Assembly (NCBI GenBank): GCA_964523725.1
Contig: CAZGAU010000005.1
Span: forward strand, 1 to 64,000
Length of the DNA stretch: 64,000 bases
Direction: 5' to 3'
From: JADJNW01 sp964523725
GTDB lineage: Bacteria > Bacteroidota > Bacteroidia > Chitinophagales > Saprospiraceae
The notes under the pieces were generated by a model. The model was not told the DNA's origin and searched no databases. It saw nothing but the letters and a program-made list of their open reading frames with translations. This document shows, piece by piece, positions 26,595-37,131 of the stretch. Every line of letters starts with the position of its first letter. The first letter of the stretch is position 1. The translations under genes were made by a program, and so were the position numbers.

Positions 26595-27191
26595 TTAAAG
26601 CGATCGTTTCCGTAATTCAATAAACAACTCCCTGCCAGCTCTCGGTTGAATGGAGTCCTGGCTGATTTCCATCTGTAATATATGAAAATAAGGCGAGAAA
26701 ATACGCTGATAAGCTTCTTTTGTACCACCGAAGGGCGGTCCCTGGTGTTCGAAAGGGTGAGTAAACAACAAACCGACTAATTTACCTTGCGGGTATAAAA
26801 GTTCGGCAGTCTTCCTGGCATATTCAGACCGCTGAGAAGGATCAATGGCACTGAAAAAGGTCTGTTCCAAGATCAGATCTACTTCCAAATCCAGCTTGAA
26901 AAAATCATTTACCAGTAAATGAGCCTCGGGAAATTCTGGCGCTTGTTGGCGAAGATTATCAAATGCAGCAGGTGCCCAATCGCAAACATAAACATTGGAA
27001 AACCCCTGCTGGTGGGCATAAATGGCCTCATAAGCGCTGCCTGCACCCGGGATAAGAATGCGCAGCGTTTTATCGGATAATTTGTCCAGGTACTTCTTCA
27101 ATGGAGGCGATACATCGCCAATGTCCCAGGGAGTATTGTGTTGTTGGTAACGCTCATTCCAGTAACCGGGTGTTAAGTGTGGTTCGAACAT
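26595..27191 (-). CDS. TPMT-like SAM-dependent methyltransferase
   Basis: A class I methyltransferase of 198 residues. YWNERYQQHNTPWDIG matches the thiopurine methyltransferase N-terminus, and the SAM loop reads LIPGAGSAYEA with YVCDWAP following. Bacterial homologues methylate thiols, selenols or halides. The start is placed at ATG 27191, 4 bp after the preceding gene; the start at 27206 would overlap it by 11 bp. Confidence 0.88.
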   Translation of the reverse strand: MFEPHLTPGYWNERYQQHNTPWDIGDVSPPLKKYLDKLSDKTLRILIPGAGSAYEAIYAHQQGFSNVYVCDWAPAAFDNLRQQAPEFPEAHLLVNDFFKLDLEVDLILEQTFFSAIDPSQRSEYARKTAELLYPQGKLVGLLFTHPFEHQGPPFGGTKEAYQRIFSPYFHILQMEISQDSIQPRAGRELFIELRKRSL

Positions 27192-27195
27192 AGCC

Positions 27196-28422
27196 CTACT
27201 TTCCAAATGCAGATGCAGAAGTAAACTCGGGGTTCAGCTCTTCATTTCCGGGGCTTCCTGGTACCTGGCGGAATTGCACTTTTATCTTGTAGCGTTTGTT
27301 CAATCCATTAACCACCGGAATAAACATGGTATTCATCAGTTCTACCGCCTGAGCTTTGGCTTTGTCCAGCACCTGGTCATTTTGTATGGCATCCCGTCGG
27401 AATTCTGCGCGCAAGACATTAAAACTCCGGTTCAAGTCGACATTTTTCACCTCGCGCAACCAGCCAATGTCCAGCTTATCGATTTTGGGATAAACCTCAT
27501 GCGACAAAACAGTCGGCTCTGGCAGGGTAATGGTGACTACTCCGGCTTTCGAATTTAAATTGATATCAAAGTATTCGTTTAGTTTGAAACCGGCTTTTAA
27601 AATGCTGATTGCAGTCACCTCAAAATCGGTTTCGGAAACCGAGAATCCCCATATTTTGGTTTGTAACTGACGGCTGATCCCTTTTTTATCCCTGATTTCT
27701 ATCGTGGCGAGTTCTGCGACTACTCGTTCCACTTTTTCCTGCATCAAGCCCTTGGATTTGCTAAAATCCTCAATTGCTGCACGGTCTTCCATACGCTTCA
27801 TCAAAGGCTCCAACGCTTCTGCCATCGCTACGCCGCAAGGGGTATCCACGCTTTTACCACGGGCGTAGATACTGCCATTCGTGGTTTCAATCAGGGAAGT
27901 AATTACATGATTAACCAGAAAGCAGGTATATTTAGAAGCTACTTCCCGCAGAATGCTTACCGCGTTGGTTGATTCATTATCGTACCAGGTTTGGTAAAGA
28001 TTGGAAGTCGTGTCCTTGATCGTAATAAAATCGTTGTAATATAAGTCTTTTAGGTAAGGATGATGCTTTTCGTACTCGTCCTTAATTTTGGATTTCACCG
28101 CATCGCTGAGCCCCATCCGGTTTGCTGTGTGGTTCAGGATGGAAATATTTACATCATAAATGAGTTGGTTGAACTCGCGGCGATTGCGCTGAGGGTTGGA
28201 AAGTGTCACCAGGGCATCTTCCTCATCAATATTAATCGCAAATTCAGCAGGCTTGTAATTGATTTGCAATTCTTTGGGAATAACTGTATAGTCGCTGAGG
28301 TTATTTTTATAAAATCGATAGAATAAAGCTGCTACCAATACCACAAACAATAAAGCCACGACCAGTCTGCCCAAACTCATTCGATTGTCAGTGGGTGGTG
28401 GACTTTGGTCTCGTCTTGCCAT
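27196..28422 (-). CDS. Membrane-anchored DUF4230-like protein
   Basis: One membrane helix (18-38) anchors a 408-residue protein. The central part (about 75-240) is helical with Cys pairs; the C-terminal part (250-390) has GFSVSETDFEVT and VVTITLPEPTVLSHEV segments resembling DUF4230. That assignment is tentative. The ending overlaps or abuts the methyltransferase start, so both are probably one operon. Function unknown. Confidence 0.65.
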   Translation of the reverse strand: MARRDQSPPPTDNRMSLGRLVVALLFVVLVAALFYRFYKNNLSDYTVIPKELQINYKPAEFAINIDEEDALVTLSNPQRNRREFNQLIYDVNISILNHTANRMGLSDAVKSKIKDEYEKHHPYLKDLYYNDFITIKDTTSNLYQTWYDNESTNAVSILREVASKYTCFLVNHVITSLIETTNGSIYARGKSVDTPCGVAMAEALEPLMKRMEDRAAIEDFSKSKGLMQEKVERVVAELATIEIRDKKGISRQLQTKIWGFSVSETDFEVTAISILKAGFKLNEYFDINLNSKAGVVTITLPEPTVLSHEVYPKIDKLDIGWLREVKNVDLNRSFNVLRAEFRRDAIQNDQVLDKAKAQAVELMNTMFIPVVNGLNKRYKIKVQFRQVPGSPGNEELNPEFTSASAFGK

Positions 28423-28593
28423 TTTCTAATTTATTTCTTTTAATTGCATTGTTATGACGTCCATTTTTCTTGAAAGTCACACTTCATTATGAGTACGCAT
28501 CAGATGAACAAAAGTTTGTTTTTTGCGCTCAAATCATGCAATTATCCTTTTTGTAATCAGAATGTGAAAATATTAGCTTTTATTTAATTTTTA

Positions 28594-28601
28594 TAACTTT
28601 G
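28594..28601 (+). promoter_or_regulatory. -7 element of the folP promoter
   Basis: TAACTTTG is a perfect -7 element 21 bp before the folP ATG, implying a leader of about 15 nt. The -33 element is weak (TTAG at 28573-28576). Confidence 0.5.
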
Positions 28602-28622
28602 AACCCTAATAAATTTTAAAAA

Positions 28623-29480
28623 ATGTTCCATCCTCAAAGGACGCTGAACTGCAACGGAAAACTACTTGATTTAGAGCAACCTGTGGTCATGGGCATCCTC
28701 AATGTGACGCCGGATTCTTTTTTCGATGGTGGGCACTATGTTGGCGAAAGTGCTGTGTTACAGCAAGTTGAGAGCATGTTGGCAGCAGGAGCCTCAATCA
28801 TTGATATCGGTGGCATGTCATCCCGGCCGGGCGCCAAGATCATCAGTGATGAGGAGGAATTATCCCGGGTAATTCCTGTTATTGAATTGATTATCAAAAA
28901 GTTTTCCGACATCATTATTTCTATTGATACCGTAAAGTCTGTGGTGGCCCGGCGCAGCACGGAGGCAGGTGTGAGCATTGTGAATGACATATCTGCCGGA
29001 CGGCTGGACAAGAACTTATATGAAACCGTAGCTGATCTTGGCGTGCCCTACGTGCTGATGCATATGCAGGGCACTCCGGGTGATATGCAGAAAAACCCTG
29101 TTTATGAGGATGTTACGCAAGAAGTGCTGGACTTTTTTATCCGGGAGGTGGGCAAACTACGTACACTCGGTATCAAAGATATCATCCTGGATGTGGGGTT
29201 TGGTTTTGGCAAAACCGTAGAACATAACTTTCAACTCTTGCGTAATCTCCACGTTTTTCAGATATTGGATCTGCCAATTTTAACGGGGCTTTCACGCAAA
29301 TCTATGGTTTGCCGCACCCTGGACGTAACACCTACAGATGCATTGAACGGTACAACAGCTTTACATATGGTGGCTTTGCAACAAGGTTCACGTATCTTGC
29401 GGGCACATGATGTCCGGGAAGCAATAGAAGTAATCAAACTTTGGCAACAATTGGAACAAGTGAATGATGAAAAAGGATAA
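28623..29480 (+). CDS. folP: Dihydropteroate synthase
   Basis: Joins p-aminobenzoate to 6-hydroxymethyl-dihydropterin diphosphate in folate synthesis and is the sulfonamide target. The TIM-barrel signatures are present: MGILNVTPDSFFDGG (residues 21-35), IDIGGMSSRPGA with the Ser-Arg-Pro-Gly loop, NDISAG and a C-terminal RAHDV. 285 residues is normal. It is followed at 40 bp by a membrane protein gene. Confidence 0.97.
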   Translation: MFHPQRTLNCNGKLLDLEQPVVMGILNVTPDSFFDGGHYVGESAVLQQVESMLAAGASIIDIGGMSSRPGAKIISDEEELSRVIPVIELIIKKFSDIIISIDTVKSVVARRSTEAGVSIVNDISAGRLDKNLYETVADLGVPYVLMHMQGTPGDMQKNPVYEDVTQEVLDFFIREVGKLRTLGIKDIILDVGFGFGKTVEHNFQLLRNLHVFQILDLPILTGLSRKSMVCRTLDVTPTDALNGTTALHMVALQQGSRILRAHDVREAIEVIKLWQQLEQVNDEKG

Positions 29481-29519
29481 TTGCCTCATCGACCAATTAC
29501 CCCACGACCCAATTAAAAA

Positions 29520-30929
29520 ATGACGGAGAAAGAAGTCAATAAGGCTGCTCTGAGCGCACTTCGCTCTTATTATCGCTTCCGGATCAAATCGGGTTCGCCA
29601 GAAGTAATCTCCGATATTCGCGGCGCCGGTGGCATTATTGCCGATGGATCGTATGCTTTTCAGACCCCGGAAGGAGACCGGTTTCTGGCGACGGTGGAAG
29701 CCACTTCCCATGAGACACGTGATGAGGTTTATTTTAAACTTCAGCGGTGGTTGCTCATTTGGGACAGCAGTGTTTTTGCCAGTATTATGATGCTTGTGAT
29801 CTTTGGCTGGGCTTATTTATCCGGTTGGTATTGGTTGCTGGAGTATGGCTGGATCAAAACCATATTTTTACTGCTGGTGATTGCTTTGATTCTGGGGATT
29901 ATCTACTTCCGTATTTTCGAACATTTCAGGCGCTATCGCTACATTTATGCAGTGGAGCAATTTAAACGCTATCATGCTGATGAACAATGGATTGCGATTG
30001 CTGATAATGTATTTGAACAAAATAACGATCGTTATTACGCAGAACTTAGAAATCAATGTATTTATAATGGTTTCGGATTGATCGTAGTCGATCAGACGCT
30101 TCGCCCGCACCTGGCAATTACACCTGCACGAAGGGAAATTTTTGGCGGCACCAGACAAATTGTACAGTTCTTTTCTAAAAGTCAGATCACTCGTCTTATC
30201 CAGCGCGGAGGCAATATCCAGGAGTGGTGGAAAAAATTTAGTAAAGGGATACCCTTGCAATGGAAAACTTCTGACCCCGAATACTTTCTGCGGTTTCGGC
30301 GCTCGGTTTGGAATCAAATCATTCTTTGCAGTATTTCCTGGTTGATGATCGGGGGGATAGTTTATGACGAATGGCAGGACCGGCCGTTGCGATACGTCGG
30401 GCAGGAAGTTTATGAATCGGAGGTTGTTACCCGGCAGGTGCAGAGTGAACCCGAACCCAGACGTCCGATCATTCCGATTGGAGATTCGCTTTATATAGAA
30501 CCATTTGATAACAAGGTAATTCCATACTTATTACTTTTGCAAATAGAAAAGGTAAGCCCGTCAATTGTAGCACTTGATCTCAAAGACAATGAGGTTTTGA
30601 TCGGAATGTTTGAAAATGTGTTAATTGAATATGATTGTGAAAGATTATATAATTTTAAAAAGCCCAAATACATTCTCCAGGAAGGTATTTATCCGGATTT
30701 TGAATCGCTGATGGCACGTATGAATCAATTGATGGCGGCAGGGATGGAGGTTAATAGCCTCTGGTTGGGGTGTTTCACTGAAAATGATCAGCGTTATATT
30801 CTTTATTTTGGTTTAATGCTAGATCAAATGCAACAGTCTCAAAACGCATTGGAAAAATACAGCAATCAACTGAAAGACAATCAAATAAACGCAACTATTT
30901 CCATTAAAACTTTAATGCCAAAACGCTAA
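29520..30929 (+). CDS. Two-helix membrane protein of unknown function
   Basis: The 469-residue protein has a soluble N-terminal part (1-78), two adjacent membrane helices (about 82-104 and 110-130) and a large soluble region with another hydrophobic segment near 262-282. The N-terminal part (RGAGGIIADGSYAF then FLATVEAT) and residues 165-215 (AELRNQCIYNGFGLIVVD) recall the strand-helix pattern of PD-(D/E)XK-like folds, but I cannot assign active-site residues. It lies between folP and a YheT hydrolase on the same strand. Confidence 0.68.
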   Translation: MTEKEVNKAALSALRSYYRFRIKSGSPEVISDIRGAGGIIADGSYAFQTPEGDRFLATVEATSHETRDEVYFKLQRWLLIWDSSVFASIMMLVIFGWAYLSGWYWLLEYGWIKTIFLLLVIALILGIIYFRIFEHFRRYRYIYAVEQFKRYHADEQWIAIADNVFEQNNDRYYAELRNQCIYNGFGLIVVDQTLRPHLAITPARREIFGGTRQIVQFFSKSQITRLIQRGGNIQEWWKKFSKGIPLQWKTSDPEYFLRFRRSVWNQIILCSISWLMIGGIVYDEWQDRPLRYVGQEVYESEVVTRQVQSEPEPRRPIIPIGDSLYIEPFDNKVIPYLLLLQIEKVSPSIVALDLKDNEVLIGMFENVLIEYDCERLYNFKKPKYILQEGIYPDFESLMARMNQLMAAGMEVNSLWLGCFTENDQRYILYFGLMLDQMQQSQNALEKYSNQLKDNQINATISIKTLMPKR

Positions 30930-30938
30930 TTCGAAAAC

Positions 30939-31901
30939 ATGCCATTGCTTCAAAGATCGACTTACCGACCGCCCGTATTTCTGCGGAACGGTCATCTTAA
31001 TACCATATTTGCAGGTGCGTTTCGCAAAATCAATGATGTGAGTTATGAGCGCGAGCGCCTCGATACGCCCGATGGGGACTTTCTGGATCTGGACTGGTCG
31101 AGGGTTGGTAGTGAAAAATTGGTAATCGTATTGCACGGACTGGAAGGCAGCGCTGATCGCCCTTACACAAGGGGCATGATTAGGCATTTTAATCAGCATG
31201 GTTGGGATGGCCTGGGTATGAATTTCCGGGGCTGCAGCGGAGAGCCTAACCGCTTGTTGCGTACCTACCATGTAGGCGAAACGGGCGATCTGGACTTTGT
31301 GATTCAACACGTTTTGTCGCTTGACTGTTATCGTGAGGTAGTGCTGGTCGGCTTTAGCCTTGGTGGTAATGTGACTTTAAAATTTACAGGTGAACAGGGG
31401 CAGAATATACCCAAAATAGTGAAAAAAGCAATCGCGCTCTCGGTGCCCTGCCACGTGCCTTCTGCGAATAAGGTGTTTAAAAACTGGGAAAACAAGCTGT
31501 ATATGCATCGTTTTATGCAATCCCTGAACCAAAAAATGAAGATAAAAGCAGCACAGTTTCCCGACAAAATTCAGTTAAATGGCAAACTACCGAAAAATTT
31601 CGACACCTTCGATGAGGTATTCACTGCACCGGTGCATGGCTTTGAAAATGCGTTGGATTACTGGACGCGTAACAGCAGCCTTTCATTTTTTGACAATATC
31701 GCCATACCGGCGCTTTTGATCAATGCTGCCGATGATTCATTCCTGAGCCCCGAATGTTATCCTGAGCACTTGGCCAGAAAGCATCCGTATTTTTACCTTG
31801 AAATTCCGGACTGGGGTGGGCATTGCGGCTTTGTGACCCTAGGTAAAAATGGTTTGTATTGGTCGGATGAGCGGGCGCTCGCCTTTGCCGAAGCCGATTA
31901 A
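30939..31901 (+). CDS. YheT-type alpha/beta hydrolase
   Basis: A 320-residue alpha/beta hydrolase with the family opening PPVFLRNGHLNTIF, LHGLEGSADRPYTRG as the oxyanion region, nucleophile Ser in GFSLGGN and an Asp-Asp-Ser-Phe-Leu segment before the final His in GGHCGF. YheT homologues act as carboxylesterases or lipases of uncertain substrate. It follows the membrane protein gene by 9 bp, so the three plus-strand genes from folP may form one unit. An intrinsic terminator follows. Confidence 0.92.
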   Translation: MPLLQRSTYRPPVFLRNGHLNTIFAGAFRKINDVSYERERLDTPDGDFLDLDWSRVGSEKLVIVLHGLEGSADRPYTRGMIRHFNQHGWDGLGMNFRGCSGEPNRLLRTYHVGETGDLDFVIQHVLSLDCYREVVLVGFSLGGNVTLKFTGEQGQNIPKIVKKAIALSVPCHVPSANKVFKNWENKLYMHRFMQSLNQKMKIKAAQFPDKIQLNGKLPKNFDTFDEVFTAPVHGFENALDYWTRNSSLSFFDNIAIPALLINAADDSFLSPECYPEHLARKHPYFYLEIPDWGGHCGFVTLGKNGLYWSDERALAFAEAD

Positions 31902-31941
31902 TAGAAATAACTTGTCTTTAGAAAAGCAGCTTTAATAGTTT

Positions 31942-31977
31942 AAAACCGGCCTTAAGTCTATTGAGGGCAGGTTTTTT
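31942..31977 (+). terminator. Intrinsic terminator after the YheT-type gene
   Basis: AAAACCGGCC (31942-31951) pairs with GGCAGGTTTT (31966-31975) with one mismatch, loop 14 nt, followed by further T. Confidence 0.7.
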
Positions 31978-32228
31978 GGCACGAACTGCCATATTTGCCG
32001 GTTTAAAATAAAAGACCAAGGCTTGTTTTGTAACTTTCGCTGAAAATGGAGTGATATAGGCAACAGCTCTATTAAAACTACGTTAAATTCGGCGTGTTAT
32101 ACATCCCGACAATGAAGATGGGGGTCTTATTACCAGGGAGATTTATTTTAATAAGGCCCCGGAATTTAGTAACTTTCTATCCGGGAACGTGTTCAAAAAA
32201 AATAGTCATTTACATAGAAAAATAAAGC
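31978..32228. other. Leader region of the tamB-like gene, no gene seen
   Basis: The 327-bp gap 31902-32228 holds the terminator above and then 251 bp with no plausible ORF. TAACTTTC at 32031-32038 is one mismatch from a -7 element and would give a leader near 190 nt. I see no riboswitch I recognise. Confidence 0.35.
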
Positions 32229-35200
32229 GTGTCTATAACATCAGAACAAACTCAGGCAAATAACGAAAAAAATACGGAGGGTATCCTGGCAATTGTCGTG
32301 CGATGGTTGCTGCGCGTGTTTTTCGGGCTCACTGGTCTGCTGCTTGCGTTGATGTTGATTATTCAGTTGCCGCCGGTACAAAGCTGGGCAGTAAAAGCGA
32401 TCTCCAATACCTTGAGCAAAGAGATGCAGACTGAAGTGCGGGTTGGCTATCTGTATCTGGCATTTTTTGATCGGCTAACGCTGAAAGATTTTTATGTGGA
32501 AGACCTTACCAAGGGCGACACCTTGCTTTATAGTAATAAGTTGAAGGTCAATATCGTAACTAACCCTTTTGTTTACTTGCGCAAGGGCTTGACCATTGAG
32601 GAAATATCTCTGGAAGGCGCCACCTTTAATCTCCGCACTGCCCCGAACGCCAAGCAATCCAACCTGGAAATCTTGCTGGAACGGCTGCTTCCGGCAAAAG
32701 AAAAAACAAAAAGGTCAAACCGCCCCTTCCACCTGGATGTACGCAGGCTGAATCTGGATGATGTAGTTTTTGTAAAAGATGATAAAGTACGCGGTCAGCA
32801 GCTTTACGCGGGCTTGAGGCAAGGACGGATCGTGTTCAAACGCCTTAATTTTCCTAAGAAAGTAATCGATGTTCGCTCGATTATGCTGGAGGGCCCGATC
32901 TTTCGCATCAGTGAATTTGAAGGGACCCCGGTGGCGATGGAAGCTGCCATGCGGGAGGTGATCGATACCAGTGCTGTGGATACGAACACTTTAAAGGTAA
33001 ATATTGAAACCTTCAGAATAAATGGTGGGCAATTTTCTTTACATAATTACTTCAGAGCGCCTGTAAAAACAACGCCGGCGGATGAACTTGATTATCAGCA
33101 CATGGATGTTTATGATATTGATATGAATATCCGTGACTTTTCTTTTAAAGATGAAGCCTATACCGGAAAAGTAGAGAAAATCTCTTTAAAGGAAAAGAGT
33201 GGTTTCGTGTTGAACGAATTATCCGCTGATAATGCACTTGTATCGCAAGAGCGCACAGAATTACTAGGGCTGAAAATTATCACACCTTACAGTGCTATTG
33301 GTGACACGCTGATCTTCCGGCACCGTGAACTGGCTGATTACATAGTTTTCCCGGATGCGGTCAATATGCAGGCTAATTTCAAGGATGCGAAAGTCGCTTT
33401 GCGTGATATCATGGTTTTTGCGCCGGGGCTGAAGAGTAATAACTTTTTTGCCAGTAACCGAGATGAGGTACTGGAAGTGGACGGTGAAGTGCGTGGCAGG
33501 GTAAACAACCTTCGGGGTAGAGACCTGAATATTCGACTATCCGATGGTTCTAATTTACAGGGAAGTTTTAGCTCGCGTAACCTGGCTGTGAAAAATGAAG
33601 AATTTCTCAATCTTCGGCTGGAGCAACTGGTCACTCGCATGAGCACACTTCGGCAATTGATTCCGGGCATCACGCTTCCGCAAAACTTCGATCGTCTAGG
33701 GCGGCTCAATTTCCGGGGAAGTTTCGACGGCTTTTTTGCTGACTTTGTAGCATTTGGTGACCTGCGCACCGACATTGGCCGTGCGGTGATGGATATGCGC
33801 ATGAACCTGAAAAACGGTCGGGGTAAGGCCAATTACTCCGGTAAACTAAGGCTTGAAAATTTTGACCTTGGCAAATGGACTGACAGTGAGGATTTCGGGT
33901 TGGTCAACTTTTCGTCTGAGGTGAAAAACGGGGTAGGGCTTACCGGACAAACCGCTAGTGCTCAACTTACTGCCGAAATCCAGAGCTTTTATTTCAAAAA
34001 TTATAATTACCAAAACGCCCGGCTCGCTGGTGAACTGAACCGAAATCTTTTTAATGGTTCCCTCTCGATCCAGGATAATAATATGGATCTCAACTTTCAG
34101 GGCCTGGTAGATTACAGGGATAGTATTCCGGTATTTGATTTTCGGGTAGCGGTGGAAAAATTGGACTTACAAGCGCTAAATCTTTCTGAAAAAAACCTGG
34201 TGTTGGGAGGCAATGCAGATATCAATCTTCGCAATGACCGGCTTTCAAAAATTGCCGGCACAATAGATTTAAATAATATAAAAATTATTCACAATCAGGA
34301 GAATGTTTACCAAATTGACAGCGTATTTGCCAACTCTACCTTTACCGACGACGGAAGGAAAGTTTTTAGTGTAGCCTCCGATATTGCCGATATGCGCATC
34401 GAAGGATTGTTTGACATTGAGCAGATTCCTGACCTGATTACCGGCTATTTTGTAAGAAATTACCCCAAATATTCGAGTCGCTTGGGTATAAAAGCAAAAG
34501 ATAAAGAACTCAGTGTTGCGGATTATATTTTCGATATTCAGATCAAAGACGCCAGCGGACTCCCGAAGATTCTGGACGAACAAATCGGTCAGATTCAGGG
34601 CGTTAATGTGACCGGCTTTTACAACAGCTCAAATGATTCTCTGCTGGTCAAGACCGACGTTTCCAGATTTGAATACGGCAGCGTACGTGTGGAGGACGTA
34701 GCTTTTACTTTCAACGCTTTGCGCGATCAGGGCTGGGTAGATTTGCAGGTAAATAATACCATTCTGAACGAAAAAACGCAGCTGGAGCCTATTACAGTCA
34801 TTAGCTTTTTGAATGGCGATACCCTTGATTTCGGGGTGAATTATTACGCCAGCGGTTTGCTGGACAATCTCAACCTCGAAGGCAAGTTTTATCCAATGGA
34901 CAGTACTTTGTTTCAGGTGCAATTCGAGCAGTCCAACCTGGTGATCCTGGAAATGCCCTGGGAGATTGACTCCAGCAATTATATCACATTTGGCAAGAAC
35001 TTCTTTGAAGCCAAAAACTTCACCTTGCAGAGCCGGGAACGCAAGATCGTGGTAGAAAGCGTGCGCAACCGGGGCGCCAAGGTTTTACTCACTGATTTTG
35101 ATTTCAATTTCATAGATGAGCTCTGGGATTACGATCCCTTGAATTTTTCCGGGCATTTTGATGCAACGGCGGAGGTTGGAAACGTCTTTGAAATGAAAAA

Positions 35201-37109
35201 CCTCAAGGCGACCATTACATCTGACAGTTTTTATATTAATAACGACCCCTACGGTAAGTTTACCCTGGTGGCAAGCGCACCTGATTTAAAGACGCAGCTG
35301 AGAGGAGACCTAAGAATTGATGATGGCTTGTCCAGCCTTACGGCAAAAGGGTTTTACAACCTGGCTGATCTTGAAGGAGAAGGCAGCAGGGCTGAAAAAG
35401 AGAACCGTTATTTCAATTTTGATTTGGATATTAAACGGTATCCGCTTTGTATGGCGGAATATTTTATCGGAGATGTAATATCCAATACCAATGGGCAACT
35501 GGATGGCAAGTTAAACTTCCAGGGTCAACCTTCCTTGCCCAATGTAAGCGGAGATGTAACCCTCTGGGATGGAACAGTCACTGTGAATTATCTGAAAACC
35601 ACCTATACTTTTGCCAAAGGCAATGTGGATGTAAATAACTTCCTGTTTGATGCCAGCGGTATTACATTGCGTGACCGATATGGCCATACGGCGACCCTTT
35701 CCGGTGGTATCCGGCACGATCACCTGCGCAATTTTGGACTGGACGCCCGCCTGCGTACCCAGCGTTTCCTGGCTTTAGATACCGAAAAAGGCGACAACAA
35801 GCTCTTTTACGGGCACGCATTGGGACAGGGTGATGTGCGTTTCAGTGGTCCTTTTGATAAAATCGATATTTACATCAATGCAACGGTGGGCGACAGTACC
35901 CGCATTGTGATTCCCGTGAGTTCTGAAAAAGAAGCTTCTGCTTTAAAATTCATCAACTTTGTAGATAAGCGTAAGGAAAAAGCCGAAGCCGAGCAGCAAC
36001 AAAATCTGACCAATCTCACCGGCGTCAGCGTCGAAATGAACCTCGTGGTGCAGGATGAAGCCCAAATGGAAATTGTCTTTAATGAACAAACCGGCGATAT
36101 CATCAAAGGCTCTGGTCGCGGCAATATCCGGGTACTTACGCCACGCAACGGCGATTTCCGCATGTTTGGCGATTATACCATTCAGCAGGGTGATTATTTA
36201 TTTACTTTATATAATGTGGTAAATAAAAAATTTACCGTTCGTCCGGGAGGTTATATTCAATGGACAGGCGATCCATTTGGCGCACAAATTAACATTGAAG
36301 CGGAATATAAAGGATTGAATACTTCTGTTGCCAATTTTATACAAGAATATTTAGTTGGTGTTAGTCCTCAGGTGCAAAATGATGCCAGCAAGTCCACCCA
36401 GGTGATTCTGGTGATGAATCTCAAAGGCGAGCTCCTACGTCCCGTCATTAATTTTGACATCCAATTTCCGACCCTGACCGGCCAGCTCAAGGCATACGCC
36501 GATAGTAAAATGAATCTGCTGCGGCGCGACCAGAATGAGCTCAACCGCCAGGTTTTCGGCTTGATCGTGGTAGGGCAGTTTTTACCTGATAATGTGGCCA
36601 TCCAGGGGAGTGATATTTTATATAATACCGTGAGCGAGTTTGTTTCCAATCAGCTTTCCCTGCTGCTCACCGAGCTTTTCTCCGAAGTAATTGCCGACGG
36701 ACGGGTGCTCTCGGGCATCGATTTTGATATTGCATACAATCAGTATCAAAGCGTGGATCTAAGTGGTAGTCAGGACTTTGCGCGTGGCGATGAATTTGAG
36801 GTACAACTGCGTCAGGAATTTTTCAATGATCGTTTGTCTGTTCTGATCGGTGGCAATGTGGACATCGGTACCAATGTGAGCAATGCCTCCACAGCAGGAA
36901 CTTTCATTGGTAATGACGTGGTGATCGAATATGCGATCAGTAGAGATCGGAGTCTGAAACTCAAAGTGTATCAGCGTTTGCAGCCAGATATTGGCGGGCG
37001 GCGCTTGCAGGTAGGCACCGGTGTGAGCTTCCGCAAAGAGTTTGATACCTTTGGTGAATTCTGGCGGAGCCTGCGCAATGATGCCAAAAAAATGAAAAAT
37101 GGCAATTAA
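32229..37109 (+). CDS. TamB-domain translocation and assembly module protein, GTG start
   Basis: A 1626-residue protein with one N-terminal membrane helix (about 28-48), a very long beta-helical stretch of AsmA/DUF490-like repeats and a C-terminal TamB (DUF490) domain from about residue 1180 to 1600. TamB proteins span the periplasm and are linked to outer-membrane protein insertion and phospholipid transport. The start is GTG at 32229; the nearest ATG would remove the anchor. No TamA/BamA gene is adjacent. It is the longest gene in the window. Confidence 0.92.
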   Translation: MSITSEQTQANNEKNTEGILAIVVRWLLRVFFGLTGLLLALMLIIQLPPVQSWAVKAISNTLSKEMQTEVRVGYLYLAFFDRLTLKDFYVEDLTKGDTLLYSNKLKVNIVTNPFVYLRKGLTIEEISLEGATFNLRTAPNAKQSNLEILLERLLPAKEKTKRSNRPFHLDVRRLNLDDVVFVKDDKVRGQQLYAGLRQGRIVFKRLNFPKKVIDVRSIMLEGPIFRISEFEGTPVAMEAAMREVIDTSAVDTNTLKVNIETFRINGGQFSLHNYFRAPVKTTPADELDYQHMDVYDIDMNIRDFSFKDEAYTGKVEKISLKEKSGFVLNELSADNALVSQERTELLGLKIITPYSAIGDTLIFRHRELADYIVFPDAVNMQANFKDAKVALRDIMVFAPGLKSNNFFASNRDEVLEVDGEVRGRVNNLRGRDLNIRLSDGSNLQGSFSSRNLAVKNEEFLNLRLEQLVTRMSTLRQLIPGITLPQNFDRLGRLNFRGSFDGFFADFVAFGDLRTDIGRAVMDMRMNLKNGRGKANYSGKLRLENFDLGKWTDSEDFGLVNFSSEVKNGVGLTGQTASAQLTAEIQSFYFKNYNYQNARLAGELNRNLFNGSLSIQDNNMDLNFQGLVDYRDSIPVFDFRVAVEKLDLQALNLSEKNLVLGGNADINLRNDRLSKIAGTIDLNNIKIIHNQENVYQIDSVFANSTFTDDGRKVFSVASDIADMRIEGLFDIEQIPDLITGYFVRNYPKYSSRLGIKAKDKELSVADYIFDIQIKDASGLPKILDEQIGQIQGVNVTGFYNSSNDSLLVKTDVSRFEYGSVRVEDVAFTFNALRDQGWVDLQVNNTILNEKTQLEPITVISFLNGDTLDFGVNYYASGLLDNLNLEGKFYPMDSTLFQVQFEQSNLVILEMPWEIDSSNYITFGKNFFEAKNFTLQSRERKIVVESVRNRGAKVLLTDFDFNFIDELWDYDPLNFSGHFDATAEVGNVFEMKNLKATITSDSFYINNDPYGKFTLVASAPDLKTQLRGDLRIDDGLSSLTAKGFYNLADLEGEGSRAEKENRYFNFDLDIKRYPLCMAEYFIGDVISNTNGQLDGKLNFQGQPSLPNVSGDVTLWDGTVTVNYLKTTYTFAKGNVDVNNFLFDASGITLRDRYGHTATLSGGIRHDHLRNFGLDARLRTQRFLALDTEKGDNKLFYGHALGQGDVRFSGPFDKIDIYINATVGDSTRIVIPVSSEKEASALKFINFVDKRKEKAEAEQQQNLTNLTGVSVEMNLVVQDEAQMEIVFNEQTGDIIKGSGRGNIRVLTPRNGDFRMFGDYTIQQGDYLFTLYNVVNKKFTVRPGGYIQWTGDPFGAQINIEAEYKGLNTSVANFIQEYLVGVSPQVQNDASKSTQVILVMNLKGELLRPVINFDIQFPTLTGQLKAYADSKMNLLRRDQNELNRQVFGLIVVGQFLPDNVAIQGSDILYNTVSEFVSNQLSLLLTELFSEVIADGRVLSGIDFDIAYNQYQSVDLSGSQDFARGDEFEVQLRQEFFNDRLSVLIGGNVDIGTNVSNASTAGTFIGNDVVIEYAISRDRSLKLKVYQRLQPDIGGRRLQVGTGVSFRKEFDTFGEFWRSLRNDAKKMKNGN

Positions 37110-37131
37110 ATAATATCCAAACATCCAAATC

